Notes under the pieces: generated by a model
Told to the model about the DNA's origin: nothing
The model's database searches: none
The model's input: only the letters and a program-made list of their open reading frames with translations
Part shown: one piece after another, positions 16,133 through 23,790 of the stretch
How positions within the stretch are numbered: position 1 is the stretch's first letter
Layout of the letters: the number at the start of each line of letters is the position of its first letter
Origin: an uncultured Rhodoblastus sp.
GTDB taxonomy: Bacteria > Pseudomonadota > Alphaproteobacteria > Rhizobiales > Beijerinckiaceae
Assembly: GCF_903903185.1 (NCBI RefSeq)
Contig: NZ_CAIUXT010000030.1
Coordinates: 1 to 32,917 of the forward strand
Reading direction: 5' to 3'
Length of the DNA: 32,917 nucleotides
Made by a program: the position numbers and the translations under genes

Positions 16133-16638
16133 TCCGCGGCCTCCTGAAATTGTGTGCCGTTAAGCTTTGCCGCGGCGTACTGGATCGCCCTGACGATATT
16201 CTGGTAGCCGGTGCAGCGGCAGAGATTGCCGGAAATGCCGAAGCGGATTTCGGCCTCGGTCGGGTTCGGGTTTTCGATCAGGAGCCGGTGGGCGCGCAGA
16301 ATCATGCCCGGCGTGCAGTAGCCGCATTGCAGCCCGTGCATCATCCGGAAACCCTCCTGAAGCGCGTGCAGCGTTCCATCGGGCGCCGCCAAGCCCTCGA
16401 TGGTGACGATCGAGGACCCTTCGGCCTGGACGGCGAACATGGTGCAGGATTTGACGGACTTGCCGTCAATATCGAGCGTGCAGGCGCCGCAATGGCCGGT
16501 GTCGCAGCCGATATGGGCGCCGGTGAGCAGCAAGTGCTCGCGGATGAAATGGATCAGCAGGGTTCGCGGCTCGACGAGCCCCTCGACCGTCTCGCCATTG
16601 ACGGTCATCGTGACATGCATCTTCTGAATCTTTGACAT
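16129..16638 (-). CDS. coxS: CO dehydrogenase small subunit, two [2Fe-2S] clusters
   Basis: A 169-aa iron-sulfur protein that passes electrons from the molybdenum site to FAD. The plant-ferredoxin-type cluster is held by Cys45, Cys50, Cys53 and Cys65 ([22 protein letters not shown] region), and the second cluster by Cys105, Cys108, Cys140 and Cys142 (QCGYCTPGM and [10 protein letters not shown]). All eight cysteines are present. The start at 16638 follows a GAGAGGG element; the stop overlaps the coxL start. It sits between coxM and coxL in the classic M-S-L order. Confidence 0.97.
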   Translation of the reverse strand: MSKIQKMHVTMTVNGETVEGLVEPRTLLIHFIREHLLLTGAHIGCDTGHCGACTLDIDGKSVKSCTMFAVQAEGSSIVTIEGLAAPDGTLHALQEGFRMMHGLQCGYCTPGMILRAHRLLIENPNPTEAEIRFGISGNLCRCTGYQNIVRAIQYAAAKLNGTQFQEAAE

Positions 16639-16669
16639 TTCGCCCTCTCTTCGAATGTCTTGAAGCGGT

Positions 16670-17530
16670 TCAGGCGCGCTCGAAGGCGCGGCGCACAGCG
16701 CGGGCGACCATGACGCCGGCGATGCTGGTGCGGTAGGCGGCCGTGCCGCGCCCGTCGGTCGCCGGCGCGGCGATGGCTTCCGCCGCCGCCGCCGCCCGGG
16801 CGAGACTCGCCGCATCGAGGCGCGAGCCGATCAGGATTTGCGCGGCCTCCTCGGCAAACAGCGCGGTGTCGCCGACATTGGTCAGGGCCAGCGCGCAGGT
16901 CGCGATGACGCCGTCTTTTTTGGTCAGGACGACAGCTGCGGCGGCGGTGGCGTAGTCGCCGACCTTGCGCTTCATCTTTTCATAGGCGAAGCCATGACCG
17001 TCAGGCAGGGCCGGGATCGTGACCGAGACCAGAAATTCGCCGGGTTCCAGCGCGGTGTAATAAGCGCCCTGATAGAACTCCCGCGACGGGATGACGCGGC
17101 GGCCCTTCTCGCCGACAATCGTGTAGCGGGCGTCGAGCGTCATCATCACCGCCGGCATGTCATTGCCCGGATCGCCATTGGCGACATTGCCGCCCAGCGT
17201 CCCGCAATAGCGAATCTGCGGATCGGCGATAACCAGCGACGTCTCGCGCAAAATCGGGACCTGCGCCGCCAGAAGTTCGGAGGCGATCAACTCGGCCTGG
17301 GTGGTCATCGCGCCGATGATGATATCGCCGCCGTTCTGGCAGACGCCCTTGAGTTCGGGAATGCCGGCGAGATCGACGAGATGTTCGGGCGTCGCCATCC
17401 GCAGCTTCATCATCGGGATGAGACTATGGCCGCCCGCCAGCGGCCGGGCCTCTTCGCCAAGGCTCGTCAACAGCGCGGCGGCCTCGTCGATCGACTTCGG
17501 TCTGTGATAGGTGAATGCGCCCGGGATCAT
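16670..17530 (-). CDS. coxM: CO dehydrogenase medium (FAD) subunit
   Basis: A 286-aa flavoprotein that takes electrons from CoxS and passes them to quinone. FAD-binding motifs are AGGHSLIPM (residues 32-40) and [15 protein letters not shown] (110-124), the two pyrophosphate loops of the molybdenum hydroxylase FAD subunit family; [14 protein letters not shown] near 200 is also conserved. The ATG at 17530 is preceded by GGAGGAA four bases upstream. Coding begins about 120 bases after the coxC stop, in a stretch holding candidate regulator sites, so coxMSL may have its own promoter here. Confidence 0.96.
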   Translation of the reverse strand: MIPGAFTYHRPKSIDEAAALLTSLGEEARPLAGGHSLIPMMKLRMATPEHLVDLAGIPELKGVCQNGGDIIIGAMTTQAELIASELLAAQVPILRETSLVIADPQIRYCGTLGGNVANGDPGNDMPAVMMTLDARYTIVGEKGRRVIPSREFYQGAYYTALEPGEFLVSVTIPALPDGHGFAYEKMKRKVGDYATAAAAVVLTKKDGVIATCALALTNVGDTALFAEEAAQILIGSRLDAASLARAAAAAEAIAAPATDGRGTAAYRTSIAGVMVARAVRRAFERA

Positions 17531-17542
17531 CGATTCCTCCGA

Positions 17543-17551
17543 CGTTTCGTG
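17543..17551 (+). promoter_or_regulatory. CGTTTCGTG element in the coxM leader
   Basis: The same 9-mer occurs at 19099-19107. It lies 12-20 bases ahead of the coxM start, on the strand opposite to coxM, just upstream of the ribosome site. It belongs to the family of C(A/G)(A/T)TTCGTG elements found in both cox control regions. Confidence 0.35.
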
Positions 17552-17617
17552 TTTTCGGAGGGTCGCCGCCATCGCGGTGCAGCAACAATGGCAATTGGCT
17601 CAAGCGCGTCGTTCGGG

Positions 17618-17647
17618 CGCCAAATGAGGAGCGGCTTGCACGAAATG
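17618..17647 (-). promoter_or_regulatory. Candidate LytTR-type operator upstream of coxM
   Basis: CATTTCGTG (17647-17639) and CATTTGGCG (17626-17618) form a direct repeat of two 9-mers separated by 12 bases, a 21-base pitch, which is the standard spacing of LytTR recognition sites. Each contains TTnnnG, the element I recall for the CO-sensing LytTR regulator RcoM. The pair starts four bases after the coxC stop codon and lies about 88 to 117 bases upstream of the coxM start. It is a natural target for CoxC, inferred, not shown. Confidence 0.45.
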
Positions 17648-17650
17648 CGG

Positions 17651-18916
17651 CTATTGCGGCGCGGTTTTCACGAATGGCGGATCGCGTGCGAGCCGGACCG
17701 GCATTTTTTCGCCTTCAATTCTTTGACGCAGCGCCGCAATACGTCCGCGCGCAATGGGAATGCTGCATTGCACCTTCGCGCCCGCAATATCGACAAAGCC
17801 GTTTTCGCCTTGCCGGCGCACGCCGGAGACAAAGGCGAGGGCGACGATAAAGCTGCGATGCACCCGCATGAAGCGCGGCGAGGCCAGCAGAGTCTCGACG
17901 CCGCCGATCGACAATTTGCAGAAATATTCCTGCGCGCCGTCGGAAATGAAGGTGTAATGCGCATTGGCGCGCACCGAGCGGATATCGTCGAACAGAATAT
18001 GGCGCGGCTTGCCGTCCTTCTCGACGATGATGCTTTCATAATTGGTCACCGGCGGAGGGCTGGCCGGGCCGAGGCGCGAGACGGCGCCCGAATCGCTTTC
18101 CGGCGATGCGTTTGCGGCGGCAATTGCGGGCGCCGCGCTCACGGGCGCGGAAACGGCCAGCGCCGGGGCGGGAACAGCCGTGGGCGACGGGGCGGCGCGC
18201 TCGGCCGGCGCCGGCTTTTTGTCGTCCGGCAGCAGCGAAAGCAGAAAACTCCCCGACACCGAGAAGCCGATCAGGGCGACGATAATGGCCAAGGTATCGC
18301 GCGACAAAGCCGGCGGGCTGGCGCCGGCGGGCGCCTCGCACAAGGTAAAGGAGGTCCCCGTCATGGCGGTGTAATGCATGCCCGAAACAGCCAGGCCCAG
18401 CACGCAGGCCGCGAGCCAGACCGGCACGCCTCCCGCCGGACGGTTCAACAGCCAGAGCGCGAAGCCGCTGGTCAGGACGGCGATGCCGAAGGCCAGCGCC
18501 ATTTGAAAATAGTCGTGAACCATCAGCGCATTGGCGTGAACGGCGACCATGCCGACGTAATGCATGATGAAGATGCCGCTGCCCATGGCGAGCGCGCCGA
18601 GCGCCAGGCGCAGACGCGGCGATCCCCCCATGTGCAGGGCGCAAACCGCCAGGCCGACGACAATGACGCAGATCAGGAAGGAGATCAGGGTCGGCAGGAC
18701 GAGGAAATCGACGCCCGCCGGCAATCGGGCGGCGAGCATGCCGATGAAATGCATCGACCAGATGCCGACCGCGAAAGCCGTCGCGGAGCCGACCAGCCGC
18801 AACCTCCGCGACAACAGCGAGGACGCGTTCAGGTTTCCCGCGAGCTGCAAGCCAACGTAACTGCCCTGTATGGCCATGGCGACCGACAGCGCCACCAGCC
18901 AGGGTTCATGTCCCAT
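17651..18916 (-). CDS. coxC: CoxC, MHYT-LytTR membrane-bound regulator
   Basis: The 421-aa protein has a membrane sensor and a DNA-binding output. Residues 5-230 form seven hydrophobic helices with three MHYT-type motifs, MHFIGM (55-60), MHYVGM (118-123) and MHYTAM (180-185). MHYT units are proposed to bind copper and sense gases such as CO, O2 or NO. A Pro/Ala linker (235-290) leads to a LytTR domain (about 293-400) that has the characteristic RFMRVHRSFIV block. CoxC-type proteins head cox operons and are presumed CO-responsive activators. The chosen ATG at 18916 starts directly at the first MHYT helix, with GGGGAG-like bases upstream; the frame stays open further. Candidate target repeats lie on both sides of this gene. 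Confidence 0.9.
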   Translation of the reverse strand: MGHEPWLVALSVAMAIQGSYVGLQLAGNLNASSLLSRRLRLVGSATAFAVGIWSMHFIGMLAARLPAGVDFLVLPTLISFLICVIVVGLAVCALHMGGSPRLRLALGALAMGSGIFIMHYVGMVAVHANALMVHDYFQMALAFGIAVLTSGFALWLLNRPAGGVPVWLAACVLGLAVSGMHYTAMTGTSFTLCEAPAGASPPALSRDTLAIIVALIGFSVSGSFLLSLLPDDKKPAPAERAAPSPTAVPAPALAVSAPVSAAPAIAAANASPESDSGAVSRLGPASPPPVTNYESIIVEKDGKPRHILFDDIRSVRANAHYTFISDGAQEYFCKLSIGGVETLLASPRFMRVHRSFIVALAFVSGVRRQGENGFVDIAGAKVQCSIPIARGRIAALRQRIEGEKMPVRLARDPPFVKTAPQ

Positions 18917-19327
18917 CCCTGCCCGCTCTCCCCAGAGTCGCGATTCTTCGACCGCGTTTGTTGAGAGCAATATCGGGGATTTCGGCGCAAATGCAAAGAG
19001 CCTCGCAGGGGGCGCCGAGACAGCTTCCGTCTGGCCATCGCGTCGGCATTTCGTGAAGACCGGCGCGACCGGCGCCGCAATTCGTGCGCTCTGGCTGTCG
19101 TTTCGTGCGCGGGGCGCCCGCATCGAACAAAAATCATTGTCGCCCGCCGGCCGAAATTGGACGCTCCTTGTCACAATAATTTGAGAGAGAATCTGCGCTC
19201 GGGCAAATCCTGGCCAACTCCGACGCCTCTTCGCGCAGCGCGCCAGGTGAATTCAAGATCGCGCTTCGGCTATGGGCGCAACCGAATTGCGTCATCCGCC
19301 GCCGAGGAATTTGCAGGAGCGTTTCGC
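18917..19327. promoter_or_regulatory. Divergent promoter region between coxC and the molybdopterin-binding gene
   Basis: This 411-base stretch separates the cox operon from the divergent molybdopterin-binding protein and moaA genes. It contains three TTCGTG elements between 19050 and 19107 (listed separately). I could not find a convincing -35/-10 pair for either direction. No gene was identified in it. Confidence 0.5.
19047..19107 (+). promoter_or_regulatory. Triplet of C(A/G)(A/T)TTCGTG repeats
   Basis: CATTTCGTG (19047-19055), CAATTCGTG (19078-19086) and CGTTTCGTG (19099-19107) lie on the same strand, 31 and 21 bases apart, which is three and two helix turns and therefore one face of the DNA. 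The first 9-mer is identical to one upstream of coxM and the third to that at 17543. A same-face triplet of TTnnnG elements fits a LytTR regulator such as CoxC or RcoM; binding is inferred. Confidence 0.45.
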
Positions 19328-20410
19328 ATGAAATTCGGCGCCGTTGCGATCGAGCATAGCCTGGGCGGCATCGTCGCCCACCGGCTCAAATTCGGTCCGC
19401 TGGTCCTCGACAAGGGCGAAATCGTCACCGCCGGCCATGTCGCGGCGCTGCGTGGTCTTGGTGTCGAAGAGATTGTCGTGGCGCGGATGGAGCCGGGCGA
19501 GGTCGGCGAGGACGCCGCCGCTCTCGCTGTCGCCGGGGCGCTGGCCGGCGACCATCTGGCGATTCGCGCGCCCATGACCGGCCGGGTCAATCTCCATGCG
19601 CAACGCGACGGAATCTTCCTGGCCGACCGGGGCCTTATCGACCGGCTCAACGACGTGGACGAGGCGATCACGCTGGCGACCGTCGCGCCGATGGCCGTTG
19701 TGCTTGAAGGCGAGATGGTGGCGACCGTCAAGATCATCCCCTTCGCCGTGGCGCAGTCGAGCCTCGCGGCGGCGCTCGCGGTCGCGCGCGAGGGACGGAT
19801 TTCGACGGCCCCTTACCAGCCGCAGCGAATCGGCGTCGTCTCGACGCTGCTGCCGGGGCTCAAATCCAGCGCCATCGACAAGACGTTGATGGTTCTGGCG
19901 GACCGCATCGCCGCGTCGGGCTCCGTCATCGCCGCCGAGGAGCGGGTGGCGCACGAGGCGCCGGCGCTGGCGCGGAACATTGCGCGCCTCTCAAGGTCTT
20001 GCGATCTGGTGATTGTCTTCGGCGCTTCCGCCATCACCGACCGCCGCGATGTCATTCCCGCCGCCATCGAGGCCTGCGGCGGGCATATCGTGCAATTCGG
20101 CATGCCGGTCGATCCGGGCAATCTGCTGCTGCTCGCCCGTCTCGGTGACGCGACGCCGGTGCTTGGCGCGCCCGGCTGCGCCAGATCCTGCAAGGAGAAC
20201 GGTTTCGACTGGGTGCTGCATCGCCTGCTGGCGCGCGTGCCGGTGACGAGCCGCGACATCCGGCGGATGGGCGCCGGCGGGCTCATCTCCGCGCCCGCGC
20301 GTCCGCACAAAAGCGAGGCGCGGGAGCGGCGGATTTCCGCTGGACGCCATCAAACCGGGCGCCCGCTCGACGCCGCCGCTGCGCCGGCGCCCAATGAAAT
20401 GGGGTTTTGA
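19328..20410 (+). CDS. Molybdopterin-binding protein (MoeA/MogA-like domain)
   Basis: A 360-aa protein whose C-terminal half holds the molybdopterin-binding (MoCF_biosynth) fold: RIGVVSTLLPGLKSSAIDKT near 162, VIVFGASAITDRRDVIP near 234, and FGMPVDPGNLLLLARLGDATPVLGAPGCARS near 260. The N-terminal part (KFGAVAIEHSLGGIVAHRL, LVLDKGEIVTAGHVAALRGLGVEEIVVARMEPGEVGEDAAAL) is typical of the same family, often found fused to a MobA-like nucleotidyltransferase; here that partner is separate, at the other end of the cox unit. A role in making or handing over the cofactor for CO dehydrogenase is likely. AGGAG stands eight bases before the ATG; moaA follows after three bases. Confidence 0.85.
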   Translation: MKFGAVAIEHSLGGIVAHRLKFGPLVLDKGEIVTAGHVAALRGLGVEEIVVARMEPGEVGEDAAALAVAGALAGDHLAIRAPMTGRVNLHAQRDGIFLADRGLIDRLNDVDEAITLATVAPMAVVLEGEMVATVKIIPFAVAQSSLAAALAVAREGRISTAPYQPQRIGVVSTLLPGLKSSAIDKTLMVLADRIAASGSVIAAEERVAHEAPALARNIARLSRSCDLVIVFGASAITDRRDVIPAAIEACGGHIVQFGMPVDPGNLLLLARLGDATPVLGAPGCARSCKENGFDWVLHRLLARVPVTSRDIRRMGAGGLISAPARPHKSEARERRISAGRHQTGRPLDAAAAPAPNEMGF

Positions 20411-20413
20411 GAC

Positions 20414-21469
20414 GTGACGATTGCGGTTCCCGACCCCCTCAAGCACAATTGCGCGCGCGACGAATCGCCCGTCGTCCCGACGCTGGTCGATCCTTTTGGA
20501 CGCGCCATCTCCTATCTGCGGGTGTCGGTCACCGACCGCTGCGATTTTCGCTGCGCCTATTGCATGTCGCCGGACATGACCTTCCTGCCGAAAAGCGAGG
20601 TGCTGACGCTTGGCGAGCTTGACCGGCTCTGCTCGGCCTTCGTCGATCTCGGGACCCGCAAATTGCGACTCACCGGCGGCGAGCCGCTGATGCGCCGCGA
20701 TGTGCTCAAATTGTTTCAACAATTGTCCCGTCATCTCGATTCCGGGCGGCTCGACGAATTGACGCTGACGACCAATGGCTCGCGTCTGGCCGAGTTCGCG
20801 CAAAAACTCGCCGATTGCGGCGTCCGGCGAATCAATGTCTCGCTCGACACGCTCGATTGCCGGAAATTCCGCGCCATCACCGGTCGCGGCGATCTGCAAC
20901 AGGTGCTGCGCGGCATTGACGCTGCGCAGCGCGCCGGGCTTTCCGTCAAGATCAACACGGTCGCCGTAAAAAATTTCAACGAAGACGAGATCGGGTCGAT
21001 GATCGTCTGGGCGCATGGGCGCGGTTTCGATTTGAGCCTCATCGAAATCATGCCGATGGGCGAAATCGAGCGCCGCGCCGATCAATACCTGCCGCTCGAC
21101 CTTGTCAGGCGCCGGCTGGCCGAAAAATTCACGCTTGTGGAAAGCGCTTATTGCACGAGCGGGCCGGCCCGCTATTTCCGTGTCGGCGAAACCGGCGGGC
21201 GACTGGGCTTCATCACGCCGCTGACCCATAATTTCTGCGAAAGCTGCAACCGCGTCCGCGTCACCTGCACGGGAACGCTTTACCTGTGCCTCGGACAATC
21301 GGACGCCGCCGATTTGCGCGCGCCCTTGCGCGACGACCCGACCGACGAAGGGCTGCGACAGGCGATTCGCGCGGCGATCGCGCGCAAGCCGAAGGGGCAT
21401 GATTTTGTCATCGACCGGTCCGGCGCGCCATCGCCGGTCGCCCGGCATATGAGCCACACCGGCGGCTGA
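20414..21469 (+). CDS. moaA: GTP 3',8-cyclase, first enzyme of molybdopterin synthesis
   Basis: A 351-aa radical SAM enzyme that converts GTP to 3',8-cyclo-GTP. The N-terminal cluster is CDFRCAYC (Cys43, Cys47, Cys50) and the C-terminal cluster uses Cys275, Cys278 and Cys292 ([19 protein letters not shown]); the SAM-binding [11 protein letters not shown] is at 87-97. The chain ends in the Gly-Gly tail (SHTGG) required for activity. The GTG start at 20414 is three bases after the previous stop and has no strong ribosome site, so coupling is likely. The pairing with the molybdopterin-binding protein means the locus supplies molybdopterin to its own CO dehydrogenase, though moaA is also needed cell-wide. 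Confidence 0.95.
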   Translation: MTIAVPDPLKHNCARDESPVVPTLVDPFGRAISYLRVSVTDRCDFRCAYCMSPDMTFLPKSEVLTLGELDRLCSAFVDLGTRKLRLTGGEPLMRRDVLKLFQQLSRHLDSGRLDELTLTTNGSRLAEFAQKLADCGVRRINVSLDTLDCRKFRAITGRGDLQQVLRGIDAAQRAGLSVKINTVAVKNFNEDEIGSMIVWAHGRGFDLSLIEIMPMGEIERRADQYLPLDLVRRRLAEKFTLVESAYCTSGPARYFRVGETGGRLGFITPLTHNFCESCNRVRVTCTGTLYLCLGQSDAADLRAPLRDDPTDEGLRQAIRAAIARKPKGHDFVIDRSGAPSPVARHMSHTGG

Positions 21470-21496
21470 GCTTTCGGCGGTTTCAAAGGTTCAACG

Positions 21497-21519
21497 CCCG
21501 TCGGCGCCGGGGCGACGGG
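21497..21519. terminator. Hairpin between convergent moaA and mtnA
   Basis: CCCGTCG (21497-21503) pairs with CGACGGG (21513-21519) around a nine-base loop, 28 bases past the moaA stop. There is no T tract on either side, so termination is only possible. Confidence 0.3.
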
Positions 21520-21531
21520 ACCGCGCAACGG

Positions 21532-22611
21532 TTACGCGACGAGTTTCGCCAGGGCTTCGGTGTCGGCGGAGAAGAGGCCTTTTTCGGTGATGATGCCGCT
21601 GACCAGCCGCGCCGGGGTGACGTCGAAGCCGGGATTTCGCGCTGGGGTGGTTTTCGGCGCGAGCCGCACGGAGACGATCTCGCCATTGGCCGCCGCGCCG
21701 GAAATTTGCGTCACTTCCTCCTGCGCCCGCTCCTCGATCGGGATCAGGCTTCCTTCGGCCAGCGTCCGGTCGAAGGTCGAGACGGGCGCCGCGACATAGA
21801 AGGGAACGCCGCAATCGCGCGCGGCGAGCGCCTTCAGATAGGTGCCGATCTTGTTGCAGGCGTCGCCATTGGCGGCGATGCGGTCGGCGCCGACGAGAAC
21901 GAGGTCAACCTCGCCGCGCTGCATCAGATGGCCGCCGGCGTTATCGACGATCAGCGTATGGGGAATATGCTGCTGTCCGAGTTCGAAAGCGGTCAGCGAG
22001 GCGCCCTGGTTGCGCGGACGGGTCTCGTCGACAAAGACATGCAGGTCGATGCCGGCGGCTTGCGCCTTGTAGATCGGCGCCGTCGCCGTGCCCCAATCGA
22101 CGGTGGCGAGCCAGCCGGCGTTGCAATGGGTGAGGATCCGCACCGCCGCGCCGCCGCGCCGCGCCTGCGCGGCGCGAATGAGCGCCAGCCCGTGTTCGCC
22201 GATCGCCTCGTTGCAGGCGATGTCGTTCGCCGCCATTTTCTTCGCCAGCAAAAAGGCGGCGTCGCGGCGCAACTCCGGCGGCATCTGCGAGAGAAAGCCG
22301 GTCATGCGCGCCAGCGCCCAGTTGAGATTGACGGCGGTCGGCCGGGTTGCGCGCAAAATTTCCGCCGCCTCGCGCAGGAAGGCGTCGCCGGTGTCGCGGC
22401 GCATCGCCAGGGCGAGGCCAAAGGCGGCGGTGACGCCGATCAGCGGGGCGCCGCGCACCCACATGTCCCGGATCGCCTTGGCCGCGTCGGGAAGGTCGCG
22501 CAGCAACACGGGGACGACGGCATGGGGCAGGCGGGTCTGGTCGAGGATGAACACGCCTTCGCCGTCCGGGTCCGGCCAGATGGTCGTGCTCGGCTTGCCG
22601 TTAATCAGCAT
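21532..22611 (-). CDS. mtnA: S-methyl-5-thioribose-1-phosphate isomerase
   Basis: A 359-aa aldose-ketose isomerase that turns 5-methylthioribose-1-phosphate into 5-methylthioribulose-1-phosphate in methionine salvage. Diagnostic stretches are DMWVRGAPLIGVTAAFGLAL, THCNAGWLATVDWGTATAP with the catalytic Cys, ETRPRNQGASLTAFEL, and VGADRIAANGDACNKIGTY with the catalytic Asp. The length fits the family. The ATG at 22611 follows AGGAAAT and overlaps the end of the preceding amidotransferase gene by seven bases, so the two are co-transcribed. Other salvage genes are not in the window. Confidence 0.93.
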   Translation of the reverse strand: MLINGKPSTTIWPDPDGEGVFILDQTRLPHAVVPVLLRDLPDAAKAIRDMWVRGAPLIGVTAAFGLALAMRRDTGDAFLREAAEILRATRPTAVNLNWALARMTGFLSQMPPELRRDAAFLLAKKMAANDIACNEAIGEHGLALIRAAQARRGGAAVRILTHCNAGWLATVDWGTATAPIYKAQAAGIDLHVFVDETRPRNQGASLTAFELGQQHIPHTLIVDNAGGHLMQRGEVDLVLVGADRIAANGDACNKIGTYLKALAARDCGVPFYVAAPVSTFDRTLAEGSLIPIEERAQEEVTQISGAAANGEIVSVRLAPKTTPARNPGFDVTPARLVSGIITEKGLFSADTEALAKLVA

Positions 22612-23444
22612 CGGGCGGATTTCCTGTTGATCTGCCTGACGGCCAGGGATTTTTCGCCGCCGGCCGGTTCGGTGAAGATCGAGGCGGCGACTTTTCCCTC
22701 GCGCAGCGCGAGCAGGGTTCCCGGCTTGATCGGGGTCCAGACCTCGTCGCTGGTCAGCGGCCCGGTGGCGACCACGGTGACGCAATCGTCGGGGCTGGTC
22801 TCCTCGGCGAAATTGACCTTGCGGTCCTCGTCGATCAGCGTCGCCTCGCCGAAGGGCGCGCGGCGGGTCAGACAGGAAAGTTTCTTGCCGCAGAAGGCGT
22901 AGAGCGTGCGGCTGTCCGAGAGCAGCATGTTGAACACGCCGAGCCGCGCGAGACGCGCGCTCAGGGCGGCGACTTCGCGGTCGAGCGTGTGCGGCGGCGG
23001 CAGGCTCTCGAAGCGCTGGCGAAGCTGGTCGAGCATCCAGCAGAACGCCCGCTCGCTGTCGGTGGCGCCGATCGGCGCATAGAAATCGAGTGGCAGCGCG
23101 CCGATGCCGCGCAATTGCCCGTTATGGGCGAAGGTCCAGGTCCGGCCCCAGAGTTCGCGCGAAAAAGGATGGGTGTTGGCCAGGGCGACGCGGCCGCGAT
23201 TGGCCTGGCGGATATGGGCGATGACAATGCCGCTCTTGATCGGATGGGCGCCAATGAACCGCGCCATATCGGAATTGGCGCAAGGCTGCGGATCGTGGAA
23301 GGCGCGCGCCGCTCTACCCTCATAGAAGGAGATGCCCCAGCCGTCGCGGTGCGGGCCGGTCTCGCCGCCGCGCCGCGCCAGCGCGGCGAAAGAAAAACGA
23401 ATGTCGGTCGGGACATTCGCGTTCATGCCCAGGAGTTCACACAT
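22605..23444 (-). CDS. Class II glutamine amidotransferase, YafJ-like
   Basis: A 279-aa Ntn-hydrolase of the glutamine amidotransferase class II type. The N-terminus MCELLGMN gives the catalytic Cys directly after the initiator Met; further markers are GPHRDGWGISFY (about 45-56), HIRQANRGRVALANTHPF and FAHNGQLRGI, which form the glutamine-binding site. There is no synthase domain, so it is a stand-alone amidotransferase of the YafJ/EgtC-related group; the acceptor is unknown. The start at 23444 is set by the need for Cys2. It is coupled to mtnA. Confidence 0.88.
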   Translation of the reverse strand: MCELLGMNANVPTDIRFSFAALARRGGETGPHRDGWGISFYEGRAARAFHDPQPCANSDMARFIGAHPIKSGIVIAHIRQANRGRVALANTHPFSRELWGRTWTFAHNGQLRGIGALPLDFYAPIGATDSERAFCWMLDQLRQRFESLPPPHTLDREVAALSARLARLGVFNMLLSDSRTLYAFCGKKLSCLTRRAPFGEATLIDEDRKVNFAEETSPDDCVTVVATGPLTSDEVWTPIKPGTLLALREGKVAASIFTEPAGGEKSLAVRQINRKSARC

Positions 23445-23584
23445 GTGTCGAGCCCGCGAACGAAGGGCGCCCAAGCTCTGGCATAGGAAACAAGCCGCCC
23501 GCGCGCAAGCCTTTTTCGCCCGATGCGATGAAAGCCCAGGTTCAACTTTGTCGCGTTGTTGAATTTTGCAGGTTGCGCATTCGA

Positions 23585-23632
23585 TGGTACCGCCACCCCG
23601 GCTTGAACGGGGGACCTCTAGATCCACAATCT
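23585..23632 (-). tRNA. 3' half of tRNA-His gene (attachment site remnant)
   Basis: On the minus strand this reads, in order, the anticodon loop TTGTGGA (23629-23623, anticodon GTG for His), the stem TCTAG, a five-base variable loop, the T arm CCCCG-TTCAAGC-CGGGG, the acceptor strand TGGCGGT, discriminator A73 and CCA. Sequence 5' of the anticodon stem does not continue into a D arm, so the tRNA is only a 3' half. U72 and A73 match the derived alphaproteobacterial tRNA-His. It marks the left end of the integrated element; the intact gene should lie at the element's other end, outside the window. Confidence 0.7.
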
Positions 23633-23638
23633 TAGAGG
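23613..23638. repeat. Dyad at the integration core
   Basis: On the minus strand CCTCTAAGAT and ATCTAGAGG face each other across TGTGG, with one bulged A. The spacer is the tRNA anticodon loop. Such a dyad with a loop-centred spacer is the usual core for tyrosine recombinases that use tRNA anticodon arms. Confidence 0.55.
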
Positions 23639-23790
23639 ATACAGCATCATAAGTGATCAAGAGCGGTCAGGATGCCAATAAGTCATTGACAAATTTATAA
23701 TACCCTTAGATCTTGGGAAGCACGCGGCATCGCAAGGTGTCACGATAGCTCGACTCTTTGCTTCCCATATGTTTCCCATGAAAGCGCGCT

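Noticed and set aside
14546..16147. 533-codon plus-strand frame opposite coxL
   Set aside because: CoxL is beyond doubt on the minus strand; the plus frame has no recognisable domain.
16838..18964. 708-codon open frame on the plus strand opposite coxM and coxC
   Set aside because: It is the antisense shadow of coxM and coxC; Arg- and Gly-rich, no family motifs, and GC-rich genomes often keep such frames open.
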